DNA from: an uncultured Pseudodesulfovibrio sp.
GTDB taxonomy: Bacteria; Desulfobacterota; Desulfovibrionia; Desulfovibrionales; Desulfovibrionaceae
Length of the DNA stretch: 64,000 bases
Direction: 5' to 3'
Assembly (NCBI RefSeq): GCF_963662885.1
Contig: NZ_OY760059.1
Span: forward strand, 1,178,001 to 1,242,000
The notes below the pieces were generated by a model. That model was not told where the DNA came from, made no database searches, and was given only the letters and a program-made list of their open reading frames with translations. Positions within the stretch are counted from its first letter, which is position 1; the number at the start of each line of letters is the position of its first letter. The translations under genes were made by a program, and so were the position numbers. Below are positions 17,808 through 25,668 of the stretch, in pieces.

Positions 17808-18260
17808 ATGAAACTGACCACTCGAAGCCGCTATGGAACGCGCATGATGCTCGACATCGCTCAAAATGGAAAAGAGGGCCCGGTGCGCATTCAGGACATC
17901 GCCGATCGCCAGGGCGTTTCGGCAAAATATCTGGAAAAACTCATTCGCAAGCTCAAGGACGTGGGGTTCGTCAAGTCCAAGCGAGGGCCCCGTGGCGGAC
18001 ATTCCCTGGCCAAGCCGGCGGCCGAAATCCCTATCGGCGAGGTGGTCCATGCCCTGGAGGGCGACGGTTCCCTGGTGGAGTGCCGGACCGGCGAAAAGGG
18101 GTGCTCACGGTTGAAGGAGTGCCTGACCCGGCGTTTGTGGCAGGAGGCCGCGGACGCCATGTATGCCCGGCTCAACACCTTTACCTTGGCCGATCTGATC
18201 AACGATGCGGAGCAGTGTTCCAACTCGTCCATCGAGCCTTGGAGCCGGGGCGGTTTTTAA
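17808..18260 (+). CDS. Rrf2-family transcriptional regulator, IscR-like
   Basis: A 150-aa regulator with an N-terminal winged helix (MKLTTRSRYGTRMMLDIA...IADRQGVSAKYLEKLIRKLKDVGFVKSKRGPRGGHSLAKP). Three Cys at 92, 99 and 105 are placed as in IscR/NsrR, where they ligate an Fe-S cluster. It therefore probably senses redox state, Fe-S status or NO. The targets cannot be deduced; a palindrome before the YeeE gene at 19200 is one possibility nearby. Confidence 0.88.
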   Translation: MKLTTRSRYGTRMMLDIAQNGKEGPVRIQDIADRQGVSAKYLEKLIRKLKDVGFVKSKRGPRGGHSLAKPAAEIPIGEVVHALEGDGSLVECRTGEKGCSRLKECLTRRLWQEAADAMYARLNTFTLADLINDAEQCSNSSIEPWSRGGF

Positions 18261-18368
18261 CCGCTTTTCCCTCCGCGTTCGGCCATGGCGGAAAGGCCGC
18301 CGTCAAACGCTTGTTTGCTACGGGCAACTGTGCGACACTGAAGACGGCACCAATGCCAGGGAGCTATC

Positions 18369-19010
18369 ATGAACTTATCGCTTCGTGACCCGGTCAGCGG
18401 ATTGACCCATTGCATCGCGGCGGCTCTGGCCGTGATCGGCACGGTCTTGCTCATCGTCCGTGCAGCCAGCCCGGCCCTGCCGTGGCACATCGTCACCTTC
18501 TCCATCTTCGGGGGAGGCATGATCCTGCTTTACACCGCCTCCACCCTGTACCACTGGCTTCCCGTGAGCGAGCGTGGCGTGCGCCTGCTGCGCCGAGTGG
18601 ATCATTCAATGATCTTCTTCTACATCGCGGCCACCTACACGCCCATCTGCCTCATCCCGTTGCGCGGCCCATGGGGCTGGTCCATGTTCGGGGTCATCTG
18701 GGGGCTGGCCATCGGCGGTATCGTCATGAAGGTCTTCTGGATAACGACCCCACGCTGGCTGTCCACCTCCATTTACGTGGCCATGGGCTGGCTCGTGCTG
18801 GTGGGGATCTACCCGTTGGTCCAGGCCATGTCCGCCGCTTCCCTCATCTGGCTCGTGGCCGGAGGGGTTGTCTACTCCCTGGGCGCGGTCATCTATGCCG
18901 TCAAATGGCCTAACCCGATCCCGCGCCATTTCGGTTTCCACGAGATATTCCATCTCTTCGTCATCGGCGGCAGCGCCTGCCATTTCGTCGTCATGTACTG
19001 GTACGTGTAG
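18369..19010 (+). CDS. Hemolysin III / PAQR-family membrane protein
   Basis: A 213-aa protein with seven predicted membrane helices. It carries the family's conserved metal-site residues: STLYHWLP (Ser and His after helix 2), RRVDHSMIFFYIAATYTP (Asp) and, near the end, FGFHEIFHLFVIGGSACHF (two His). This is the HlyIII/YqfA group, related to adiponectin receptors; their bacterial role is uncertain, with hydrolase activity on membrane lipids suspected. GGGAG precedes the ATG. Confidence 0.88.
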   Translation: MNLSLRDPVSGLTHCIAAALAVIGTVLLIVRAASPALPWHIVTFSIFGGGMILLYTASTLYHWLPVSERGVRLLRRVDHSMIFFYIAATYTPICLIPLRGPWGWSMFGVIWGLAIGGIVMKVFWITTPRWLSTSIYVAMGWLVLVGIYPLVQAMSAASLIWLVAGGVVYSLGAVIYAVKWPNPIPRHFGFHEIFHLFVIGGSACHFVVMYWYV

Positions 19011-19195
19011 CAGGGGCGGGCGGCGACGAATTCCATTTGTTGGAGGCAGACGGCCTTGATCTAAAGGTGAGGGGAAAATATCCCATCGCCTGCTGAGTTG
19101 CCGTCCGAGCACTGCCTGTAAGCCGTGGGGCCGCCCACGACATCTTTTATTTCCTCCTCTGTCAGTTACCTTCTTTTCATTTCAGCGCGAATCTG

Positions 19196-19213
19196 TATTA
19201 TTTCAGTTGAAAT
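19196..19213 (+). promoter_or_regulatory. Candidate -10 box with overlapping palindrome before YeeE genes
   Basis: TATTAT at 19196-19201 is followed at once by the perfect palindrome ATTTCA-GT-TGAAAT (19200-19213), 17 bp before the start codon. A regulator bound here would block transcription start. No good -35 is seen at normal spacing, so promoter assignment is tentative. Confidence 0.4.
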
Positions 19214-19229
19214 TCCAAAGGAGGGTTCC

Positions 19230-19751
19230 ATGAAATCCATCGACAAAGGCATGAATCCGTATCTTGCCGGGGCGCTGACCGGCGTGCTCCTGGCCTTGTC
19301 CGTTCTCCTGGTGGGCAAGTATTTCGGCGCGTCCACCTCGTATGTCCGTTCCGTCGGATTGTTGGAAATGACCCTGGCCCCGCAGCATGTTCAGGCCACG
19401 GATTACTTCATGAAGTACTTCGCCAAGGAAGGCGGCATAGACTGGCAGTGGCTGTTCGTGCTGGGTATCTTCTTCGGTTCCTACCTGTCGGCCAATTTCT
19501 CGAGTTCGTACAACTGGAACTCCCTGCCGGAGATCTGGCAGGCACGGTATGGAGCCCGGCCCGGCCTGCGCTTCATCCTGGCCTTTGTGGGCGGTGCCAT
19601 CGCCTTGTTTGGCGCGCGCATGGCCGGAGGATGCCCCAGTGGGCACGGACTGTCCGGCATGGCCCAGGTGACGGTCAGCGGCACCCTGGCCATGGTCGCC
19701 TTCTTCGTGGGCGGAGTCGTCACCGCCAAGCTGCTTTACGGAGGGAAATAG
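19230..19751 (+). CDS. YeeE/YedE-family transporter, first half-size subunit
   Basis: A 173-aa membrane protein with four or five helices and the family motif GARMAGGCPSGHGLSG near the C-terminus. Its Cys is essential for sulfur-compound transport in YeeE/TsuA-type proteins (thiosulfate uptake shown for TsuA). Full-size YeeE has two such halves; here the second half is the next gene, 1 bp downstream. The start at 19230 follows AAAGGAGGG. Role in moving sulfur (or selenium) species is inferred. Confidence 0.85.
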   Translation: MKSIDKGMNPYLAGALTGVLLALSVLLVGKYFGASTSYVRSVGLLEMTLAPQHVQATDYFMKYFAKEGGIDWQWLFVLGIFFGSYLSANFSSSYNWNSLPEIWQARYGARPGLRFILAFVGGAIALFGARMAGGCPSGHGLSGMAQVTVSGTLAMVAFFVGGVVTAKLLYGGK

Positions 19752-19752
19752 C

Positions 19753-20277
19753 ATGACGCTCGCATTCGGACTCTTCACCGGCATCCTGTTCGGCGTGCTC
19801 CTGCAGCGCGCGCGTGTCCTGCGTTTCGACAAGCAGCTCGGCGCACTCCTGTTCCGCGACATGACCATCGTCAAGTTCATGTTTTCGGCCATCGTGGTCG
19901 CGGCCATCCTCATCCATCTTTTCCTCGACCTCGGAATGCTTTCGCTGTCCGTAAAGGCCACCTCCATCGGCGGACAGGCCATCGGCGGGCTGCTCTTCGG
20001 CATCGGCTGGGCCATACTGGGCTATTGCCCGGGGACAGCCTGGGGCGCGTTCGGCGAAGGGCGGTTTGACGGGCTTTGGGGTATTCTCGGCGGCTGGTTC
20101 GGCGCGGCCCTGTATGCCGAGATCTACCCGGCCATGAAGGACTCGGTCCTGGCCTGGGGCAGTTACGGCAAGCTTACCTGGGCATCTTTGTTCGGCGTCA
20201 ACCACTGGATACCCGTCATCGTCATGGCCGCCGGTGCGGTGGTCCTGTTCCGTTTCTTCGAGAAAAAAGGGCTGTAG
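19753..20277 (+). CDS. YeeE/YedE-family transporter, second half-size subunit
   Basis: A 174-aa membrane protein with the complementary motif LGYCPGTAWGAFGEGR, whose Cys pairs functionally with that of the first subunit. The gene starts immediately after the upstream stop codon, so the two are coupled and probably form one pore. The two reading frames each have proper ends, so this is a natural two-gene version rather than a frameshift. A terminator follows. Confidence 0.85.
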   Translation: MTLAFGLFTGILFGVLLQRARVLRFDKQLGALLFRDMTIVKFMFSAIVVAAILIHLFLDLGMLSLSVKATSIGGQAIGGLLFGIGWAILGYCPGTAWGAFGEGRFDGLWGILGGWFGAALYAEIYPAMKDSVLAWGSYGKLTWASLFGVNHWIPVIVMAAGAVVLFRFFEKKGL

Positions 20278-20325
20278 CGCCAGGGCGCTGGATCTCCGGC
20301 AGGCTCTCACGGGCGCCGGAGGCAA

Positions 20326-20363
20326 AAAAAATGGACGGCATCATTGATGCCGCCCATTTTTTA
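20326..20363. terminator. Bidirectional intrinsic terminator
   Basis: AAAATGG-CGGCATC / GATGCCG-CCATTTT stem with an ATT loop, A run before and T run after. It lies between the convergent YeeE pair and the symporter operon. Confidence 0.85.
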
Positions 20364-20381
20364 ATGCGTACCAAACGTTGG

Positions 20382-20483
20382 TTAGTCGCGGTTGTTCCGG
20401 ATAGCCAGGCGAATGCAGTAGGCTGCGCCGCCCCAGGTGACGCCGAGGCCGATGCAGAGCATGATGATGGCGGAAGTAGTCAT
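20382..20483 (-). CDS. MetS-like small subunit of NSS transporter (33 aa)
   Basis: A 33-codon gene: M-T-T-S-A-I-I-M-L-C-I-G-L-G-V-T-W-G-G, then AAYCIRLAIRNNRD. It forms one membrane helix with a charged C-terminus, as in the MetS small subunit that partners MetP in Corynebacterium methionine/alanine uptake. Its ribosome site CTAAGGAG overlaps the stop codon of the symporter gene, so the pair is translationally coupled. Too short for usual gene finders. Confidence 0.8.
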   Translation of the reverse strand: MTTSAIIMLCIGLGVTWGGAAYCIRLAIRNNRD

Positions 20484-20492
20484 GGTGTCTCC

Positions 20493-21977
20493 TTAGTTTT
20501 GGCGGACGAATCCGTAGGTCGCTTCGCGGCGGGTCAGGGCCAGCGCCAGGACGAAGGCGATGGGCAACAGGGACCAGCCGAGCATGGCGAGGTCGGACTG
20601 CGCGTAGCCCCCGTAAGGGGTGCCCAGGTCGGTGACGATGTTCATGACGAAGGTGTAGCCGAGCACGGCCACGGTGACGAGCTTGAGGCACAGGCGCCAG
20701 GCCGTGCCGACCTTGAAGTCGGAGACCGCATTGACGTGCGCGTTCATGTCGTCCAGGCCGACGATGTAGCTCATGAGCAGGATCTCTGCCAGGGCCAGGC
20801 CGAGGATGCAGAGGTTGTTCACGAAGTGGTCGACGATGTCGAGGATGAGCAAGCCGCCGCCGGTGGTGAACACCAGGGTCATGATGAAGCCGAAGCCACA
20901 GACCATGGTGGCGGTCCGTTTGCGGCTCATGCCGAACTTGTCGATGAAGGACGAGCTGACGGCCTCGACGATGGAGATGTGCGAGCTGACTCCGGCCATG
21001 GTCAGGCAGAGGAAGAACAGGGTTCCCACGAATGCAGGGGCGGGCATGGTGTTGATGGCCGCCGGGATGGTGATGAAGGCCAGACCGACACCCGCGCCGG
21101 CCACGTCGGACACTTCCTGTCCGGTGGCGTGGGCCATGTTGCCGAGCACGGAGAAGATCATGATGCCCGCCAGCAGGGAGAAGCCGCAGTTGATGAACAC
21201 GGTCATGGCCGCGTTGTTGTTGATGTCCGAATCCTTGGGCAGGTAGCTGGAGTAGGCCAGCATGATCGAGAACCCGATGGACAGGGAGAAGAAGATCTGG
21301 CCGTAGGCGTCGGCCCAGACGGAGAAGTCGGCCAGCTTGGAGAAGTCGGGGTGGAACAGGTAGTTCAGGCCGGTAATGGCTCCGGGCAGATTGACCACGC
21401 GGGCGATAAGCACCAGGACCAGGATGAAGAGCAGGGGAATGAGGATCTTGCAGGCCCGTTCAATGCCCTTGCGCACGCCGGAGGTGATGGCCAGCCAGGT
21501 GACGGCCCAGGCCAGGGTACAGGCGGCCAGGATGGGCCAGCGGATACCGCCCAGGGCGAGAGGCGAGCTGCTCAGGCCGAGGTAGTCGCCGAAGAAGAAG
21601 GCCTTGGGATCGGCTCCCCAGGACTGGTTCAGGGCAAATCCGGTGTAGTTGATGGTCCAGCCGATGACGGCCACGTAATAGATGGAGATGACCAGGGCCA
21701 CCATGACCTGCATCCAACCGAGCCATTCCCATTTTTCGCCGAGGGCGCGGAAGACCTTGGGCGCGGAGCCCCGGAACTTCTGGCCCATGCCGAATTCCAG
21801 AATCATGAAGGGGATGCCTGCGGTCAGCAGGGCGAAGATGTACGGGATGAGAAAGGCACCGCCGCCGTTCTCGTAAGCCATGTAGGGGAAGCGCCAGATG
21901 TTCCCCAGGCCGATGGCGGATCCGACCGCGGCCAGGACGAAGCCTGTGCGGGAGCCCCATTGTTCACGTTTAGCCAT
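20493..21977 (-). CDS. Sodium-dependent NSS-family transporter
   Basis: A 494-aa inner-membrane protein with 11-12 helices. It belongs to the neurotransmitter:sodium symporter family, shown by the N-terminal signature WGSRTGFVLAAVGSAIGLGNIWRFPYMAYENGGGAFLIPY that forms the sodium and substrate sites. Bacterial members import amino acids. The companion 33-aa subunit points to the MetP/MetS-type subgroup (methionine or alanine), though substrate choice is inference. The upstream leader region is rich in inverted repeats. Confidence 0.93.
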   Translation of the reverse strand: MAKREQWGSRTGFVLAAVGSAIGLGNIWRFPYMAYENGGGAFLIPYIFALLTAGIPFMILEFGMGQKFRGSAPKVFRALGEKWEWLGWMQVMVALVISIYYVAVIGWTINYTGFALNQSWGADPKAFFFGDYLGLSSSPLALGGIRWPILAACTLAWAVTWLAITSGVRKGIERACKILIPLLFILVLVLIARVVNLPGAITGLNYLFHPDFSKLADFSVWADAYGQIFFSLSIGFSIMLAYSSYLPKDSDINNNAAMTVFINCGFSLLAGIMIFSVLGNMAHATGQEVSDVAGAGVGLAFITIPAAINTMPAPAFVGTLFFLCLTMAGVSSHISIVEAVSSSFIDKFGMSRKRTATMVCGFGFIMTLVFTTGGGLLILDIVDHFVNNLCILGLALAEILLMSYIVGLDDMNAHVNAVSDFKVGTAWRLCLKLVTVAVLGYTFVMNIVTDLGTPYGGYAQSDLAMLGWSLLPIAFVLALALTRREATYGFVRQN

Positions 21978-22233
21978 ATTTCACCTGCGTTTTTTAAGCG
22001 TGGGCCGCGCTGTCTGCACGCGGCTGCCGTTCGGGCCGGAAGGGCGGAGCGCCCCTGTGCCCGGGAGCGGAAAAAGAGAACGGGACCCCTTTCGGGCGCC
22101 CCTTCCCTTAGTCCGCGAACGGATTATTGCCAAAAGCGAGTTGTCTGTATGTCAATTTTACCCGGTTGTCCACTTCTGGAGCGTGTTTTTACCGGGTGAA
22201 ATTCGTTTTTTCGGGGAAATCGGTGAAGTTTTT

Positions 22234-22269
22234 ACGTGTTTTTTCCGGAATCCGCCGGAAAAAACACGT
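22234..22269. repeat. Perfect 15-bp inverted repeat
   Basis: ACGTGTTTTTTCCGG, 6-nt loop AATCCG, then its exact complement. It lies in the 342-bp gap between the symporter start and the DsrE gene end. Short related words (CGTGTTTTTACCGG at 22182) lie just to its left. It ends in CGTTTT on the plus strand, but no plus-strand gene precedes it. Confidence 0.75.
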
Positions 22270-22276
22270 TTTGGAA

Positions 22277-22311
22277 TCCGGGCGCGGCAGGTGGCCCCTG
22301 CCGCGCCCGGA
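22277..22311 (-). repeat. Perfect 15-bp GC-rich inverted repeat after DsrE gene
   Basis: TCCGGGCGCGGCAGG with its exact complement and a 5-nt loop, 9 bp beyond the DsrE stop. It could end or stabilise that transcript, but no T run follows. It is separated from the 22234 hairpin by 7 bp. Confidence 0.7.
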
Positions 22312-22319
22312 CAATTCGG

Positions 22320-22661
22320 CTAGAAGGTCAGAATGGTGTAGCCCTTGTCCATGTAGGCGGCCATGGACGGATGGCCGGACATGTCGCCGAGCAGGGGCAG
22401 GCCCGCGCTCTCGACTGCGTCCAGCACGCCGAGCTTGGACGAGCACGCCTTGCACGCACCCGCGATCAGCCCGGCGTCCTTGGCCTTCTGGTAGAGGCCG
22501 TGGAACGGATTTTCGGATTTCTCCAGTTCAGGCACGAGCTTTACGGCCATGCCTTCGAAGACGATGATCGCTTCCTTGCCCTTTTCCTTCATGTCGAGCG
22601 CGTTGAGCAGGACGTGCACGAAGCACATCAATTCTCCGTTGAATGCGTAGAGACAGTACAT
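22320..22661 (-). CDS. DsrE/DsrF-like small protein
   Basis: A 113-aa soluble protein of the DsrE fold (sulfur-relay-type): MYCLYAFNGELMCFVHVLLNALDM..., EAIIVFEGMAVKLVPEL, and a Cys pair in GACKACSSKLGVLDAVESAGLPLLGDMSGHPSMAAYM. DsrE relatives carry sulfur as persulfide on a Cys in sulfur-metabolising bacteria. The CKAC pair is a candidate site, but this subgroup is uncharacterised. AAGGAG places the start at 22661. Confidence 0.78.
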   Translation of the reverse strand: MYCLYAFNGELMCFVHVLLNALDMKEKGKEAIIVFEGMAVKLVPELEKSENPFHGLYQKAKDAGLIAGACKACSSKLGVLDAVESAGLPLLGDMSGHPSMAAYMDKGYTILTF

Positions 22662-22810
22662 GATCGCTCCTTGGTATTGTCGAACTCCAAAAAGACAGGA
22701 CCACTGAACGTAGCCGCAGGGCTGTCTCAACGTCAATTCCGGTTTGGCAAACCCGGGAAGACTCGTCTTGTCTTCCGGTACGGGCGGCTCAGGAAAAAAG
22801 GGGGGGCGAG

Positions 22811-23224
22811 CTACTTGGCGTTTTGGTCCACGAGAAACGCCGAGTATTTGGAGTCGGAGCGGCTCATGTGTTCGGTGGTCCAGTCGCGCAAGAAGAGATA
22901 GACGGACAGGTCCAGGTTGGCGTGGTTTTCCCGGTACATGGCTATGTAACAGTACACCTTGTCGGTCAGGGCCGTGTGCTCCTTGCGGTGTTCGGCCAGG
23001 AGGTCTTCGGGGTAGCCGTGCATACGCAGCAGCGTTTCCTCATGGGTGAAATGGTAGGCTGCGTAGTCGGCCAGATCGTTGAGAACGCCTTCCAGCTCGG
23101 CTTCACCGGCTTCATTCATGATGGCCTGGAAAAGGCGGTTGGTCAGGGCCACGAACCGTTTGTGCTGTTCGTCGATGGAGGGAACACCCACCGAGTGGGA
23201 TTCATCCCATTCAATCTCTTGCAT
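22811..23224 (-). CDS. Bacteriohemerythrin
   Basis: A 137-aa four-helix protein that binds O2 at a non-haem di-iron centre. All ligand positions are present: H21, H58, E62, H79, H83, H119 and D124 (patterns IDEQH, HFTHEE, AEHRKEH, TEHMSRSD). In anaerobes such proteins are thought to sequester oxygen or deliver it to oxidases. It stands alone between the DsrE and DUF1499 genes. Confidence 0.93.
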   Translation of the reverse strand: MQEIEWDESHSVGVPSIDEQHKRFVALTNRLFQAIMNEAGEAELEGVLNDLADYAAYHFTHEETLLRMHGYPEDLLAEHRKEHTALTDKVYCYIAMYRENHANLDLSVYLFLRDWTTEHMSRSDSKYSAFLVDQNAK

Positions 23225-23265
23225 ATGCGTCTCCGGAGCCCAATCCCTAGGCTCTGACGAGTTGT

Positions 23266-23715
23266 CTACTGTCCGTCAAACGCTTCCCGCAGGCGCTCCA
23301 CCCGTTTGCGGTTGGCCCCGAAATCCGAATAGCCGACCCTGGACGCGGAGCGCACCTGAATACTCCCTGACTCTTCGTCGTAAAGGCACTCCAGGTCGTC
23401 CCGGAACCGCCACAACCGGCTGGTAAACACGGCGCGAAGATAGTTGCCGCGCCTTTCGGCCACTTCGCCGCCCTCCATGGATTCGAATACCCGGGACAAG
23501 CGGTTCATGACCTCGTCAACCGGTCCGGTCGCGTTCAGCGGCGCGATGCGCCGTTTCGCCTCTTCGGCCTCGGACGACACGCAGTTGTCCGGCCCTGGGC
23601 AACCCATGAGTCGCCCGTCAATCGGCCCTATGCGGTCCGGTGTGCGGGCGGACATGCGGGAAAGGCCGAACAGTGCTCCCAGTATCGCCACGGCAAGTAT
23701 CAAGAGGTATTTCAT
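23266..23715 (-). CDS. DUF1499-family protein
   Basis: A 149-aa protein with an N-terminal membrane/signal segment (MKYLLILAVAILGALFGLS). The DUF1499 core follows: MGCPGPDNCVSSEAEE, RRGNYLRAVFTSRLWRFRDDLECLYDEESGSIQVRSASRVGYSDFGANRKRVERLR. The CPGPDNCVSS motif is the family hallmark. Function unknown; exported or membrane-tethered. Confidence 0.85.
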   Translation of the reverse strand: MKYLLILAVAILGALFGLSRMSARTPDRIGPIDGRLMGCPGPDNCVSSEAEEAKRRIAPLNATGPVDEVMNRLSRVFESMEGGEVAERRGNYLRAVFTSRLWRFRDDLECLYDEESGSIQVRSASRVGYSDFGANRKRVERLREAFDGQ

Positions 23716-23761
23716 ATATTACAGGATAGTTCCGAAACGGGCTTAATGGCAAGGGTTGCGG

Positions 23762-23791
23762 AAAAAAAGGCCCCGGACAATGTCCAGGGCC
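23762..23791 (-). terminator. Intrinsic terminator after tRNA-Pro
   Basis: GGCCCTGGAC/GTCCGGGGCC stem with loop ATT, then seven T read on the minus strand. Confidence 0.88.
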
Positions 23792-23800
23792 TGAATCTGC

Positions 23801-23877
23801 TGGTCGGAGTGGAGGGATTTGAACCCCCGACATCCTGCTCCCAAAGCAGGCGCGCTACCAGTCTGCGCCACACTCCG
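23801..23877 (-). tRNA. tRNA-Pro (anticodon UGG)
   Basis: A 77-nt cloverleaf: acceptor CGGAGTG/CACTCCG, anticodon stem CCTGC/GCAGG with loop TTTGGGA (anticodon TGG at 23841-23843), T-arm GGGGGTTCAAATCCC-type, and CCA encoded at the 3' end. Its 5' end coincides with the edge of a 123-bp imperfect palindrome. Confidence 0.95.
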
Positions 23878-23999
23878 TCAGGTGGCTGAGGATTCCCTCT
23901 GGCCGCGTTGCTGGGGAAAAATCAGACACTTCGTATCGAGATACGCAGCGGCCCTGATTTTTCTTGCGCCTTGCCAGGAGAAATCCTCAACCGCCTGAC
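23877..23999. repeat. Large imperfect palindrome next to tRNA-Pro
   Basis: The outer arms (from GTCAGGTGGCTGAGGATT to AATCCTCAACCGCCTGAC) pair over about 46-49 nt with roughly 85 percent match. The inner part contains the perfect hairpin CGTATC-GA-GATACG. The whole 123 bp could fold as one long hairpin. It resembles a palindromic mobile or structural element (MITE- or REP-like). The following 74 bp up to the AmrS stop hold nothing recognisable. Confidence 0.7.
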
Positions 24000-24073
24000 A
24001 AGGTTCGCCGTTGTTGGCGACATTCGCGCGAGGGTGTGCATACCTACTGAAAAAGCGATTTGTTTGCAAGCCG

Positions 24074-25093
24074 TCAGCCGAGGTCGATCCCATGGATGGT
24101 CCTGCCGCAGGCCTGGCACTTACCGTCCTCGATACCCTGCACACTGGACGAGAAGCCGGTTCGGTTGATGAGCTCCTTGCCACAGCCCGGGCAAAGGGTG
24201 TCCTGCTTGTTGGATCCGGGCATGTTGCCCACGTACACGTATTCCAGCCCCTTGGCCTTGCCCATGGAGTATGCCGTGTCCAGCGAGTAGCCGGACGTGG
24301 GCGGGGCGTCGGTCATGCGGTAGTCGGGGTGGAACCGTGAAATGTGCCACGGCGTGTCCGTGCCGATCTCGTTGACCAGAAAATCGGTCAGCTGGTCCAA
24401 TTCCGCGGTGGAGTCGTTTTTGCCCGGAATGAGCAGCGTAGTCACCTCGAGCCACCAGCCCAGCTCGTGCTTGATCCGTTTCAGGTTGTCGAGCACCGGT
24501 TGGAGCCGCGCCCCGGTAACGTCATTGTAGAACGCCTCGGTGAAGCACTTGAGGTCCACGTTGATGGCGTCGATGTCGTCCTTCAACGCGTCCAGACACT
24601 CGCTGCTCATGAACCCGTTGGAGACCATGATGTTCTTCAGTCCGGCCTTGTGGGCGAGCCGGGCCGTGTCCTGCATCAGCTCGAAAAATATGGTCGGTTC
24701 CGAGTAGGTGTAGGAGATGGAGGCGGCCTCCAGGCGAACGGCTTCGGCCACCAGTTCCTCGGGCGTGGTCACCTGGCCCCGTATGTCCGCGCCTGTGCGC
24801 GGCGGTTGGGACAAGGACCAGTTTTGGCAGAAACTGCAGGTCAGGTTGCAGCCCATGGTGGCCAGGGAAAAGGTCATGGACCCCGGCTGGAAGTGGTAGA
24901 GGGGTTTTTTCTCCACCGGGTCGAGATTGATGGCCGCTACCTTGTCGTAGTTCAGGGAGTAGAGCGTGCCGTCGTGGTTCTCGCGCACTCCGCACTGGCC
25001 GCGTTCGCCCGGCTTGATCGCGCAATAATGGTTACACAGGCGGCATTGCACCGCACCGTTCTTGAGGGGTTTCCAGAGTCTGGCCTCAATCAT
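24074..25093 (-). CDS. amrS: AmmeMemoRadiSam-system radical SAM enzyme (AmrS)
   Basis: A 339-aa radical SAM protein related to pyruvate-formate-lyase activases. An N-terminal Cys group (C17, C20, C24, C34) is followed by the radical SAM cluster C82-x3-C86-x2-C89 (GCNLTCSFCQNW), PTIFFELMQDTARLAH, and a C-terminal CPGC...CQAC zinc-ribbon-like module. The family normally occurs with Memo and AMMECR1 proteins, neither of which is in this window. GGGAGG before the ATG at 25093 sets the start. Confidence 0.88.
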   Translation of the reverse strand: MIEARLWKPLKNGAVQCRLCNHYCAIKPGERGQCGVRENHDGTLYSLNYDKVAAINLDPVEKKPLYHFQPGSMTFSLATMGCNLTCSFCQNWSLSQPPRTGADIRGQVTTPEELVAEAVRLEAASISYTYSEPTIFFELMQDTARLAHKAGLKNIMVSNGFMSSECLDALKDDIDAINVDLKCFTEAFYNDVTGARLQPVLDNLKRIKHELGWWLEVTTLLIPGKNDSTAELDQLTDFLVNEIGTDTPWHISRFHPDYRMTDAPPTSGYSLDTAYSMGKAKGLEYVYVGNMPGSNKQDTLCPGCGKELINRTGFSSSVQGIEDGKCQACGRTIHGIDLG

Positions 25094-25148
25094 GATCGAA
25101 CCTCCCGGATAAGTTGCTCCAGGGGGCCGCACCGCCGAGCGGTCCCGG

Positions 25149-25517
25149 TCATTCCTGCGTGGTCGTGGTGGTCGTCGTGGACGTGGTGGTGTTCACGCCG
25201 TCCGTGGTTGTGGTTGTTGAAGAGCTGGACTTGGAATTGGGCCAGGACACGTCCGGGTCGACCGCGATGATCACCTTGTCGTACCAGTCCACCTCTTCCT
25301 GCTTGGGCTGATGGGAGTCGATGGTTGTGTCGCCCGCCTGGTTGGTGCCGAAGGTGGTCACCGGGTTTTGGCCTTCTTCCGGTCGGGTGCCGAAGGTGTT
25401 GGTCTGCCGATTCTTGGCCGTGTCTTCGTTCTTGAATTTGTTCTGGGCCAGGCCCATGGTCGGCGTCAAAAGAGCAACGGCCAGTGCCAGTGCGGCTAGA
25501 ACGCTGAAATGGCGCAT
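25149..25517 (-). CDS. Secreted protein with Thr-rich low-complexity tail
   Basis: A 122-aa protein: signal peptide (MRHFSVLAALALAVALLTPTMGLAQ), a hydrophilic Asn/Thr-rich middle, VDWYDKVIIAVDPDVSWP, and a tail that is Ser then almost pure Thr (SSSSTTTTTDGVN, then Thr-rich to the end). The tail is coded by near-repeats of ACC/ACG, prone to slippage. Family unknown. GAGGAGG 5-6 nt before 25517 supports this start over the long upstream extension of the frame. It lies 55 bp before amrS on the same strand. Confidence 0.72.
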   Translation of the reverse strand: MRHFSVLAALALAVALLTPTMGLAQNKFKNEDTAKNRQTNTFGTRPEEGQNPVTTFGTNQAGDTTIDSHQPKQEEVDWYDKVIIAVDPDVSWPNSKSSSSTTTTTDGVNTTTSTTTTTTTQE

Positions 25518-25668
25518 GGTTTCCTCCTCGGCATTACGATACTGCCACATTCCTATACTATAGATAGCGGATACTCCCTTGGCAATGCAAATGGCGGGCC
25601 GCACACTTGTTGCTTGAACTTGGTCCGCCTTCCATCTATAAGCGACCAAAGCCAACCAGGAGAGACCC

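Noticed and set aside
19230..20277. Frameshifted full-length YeeE
   Set aside because: Both halves have complete ends, their own conserved Cys motif and a proper start; two-gene versions of this family are common.
20076..22199. A 707-codon plus-strand frame opposite the NSS symporter
   Set aside because: Antisense shadow with Gly/Asp/His/Gln-rich nonsense sequence; the symporter on the other strand is certain.
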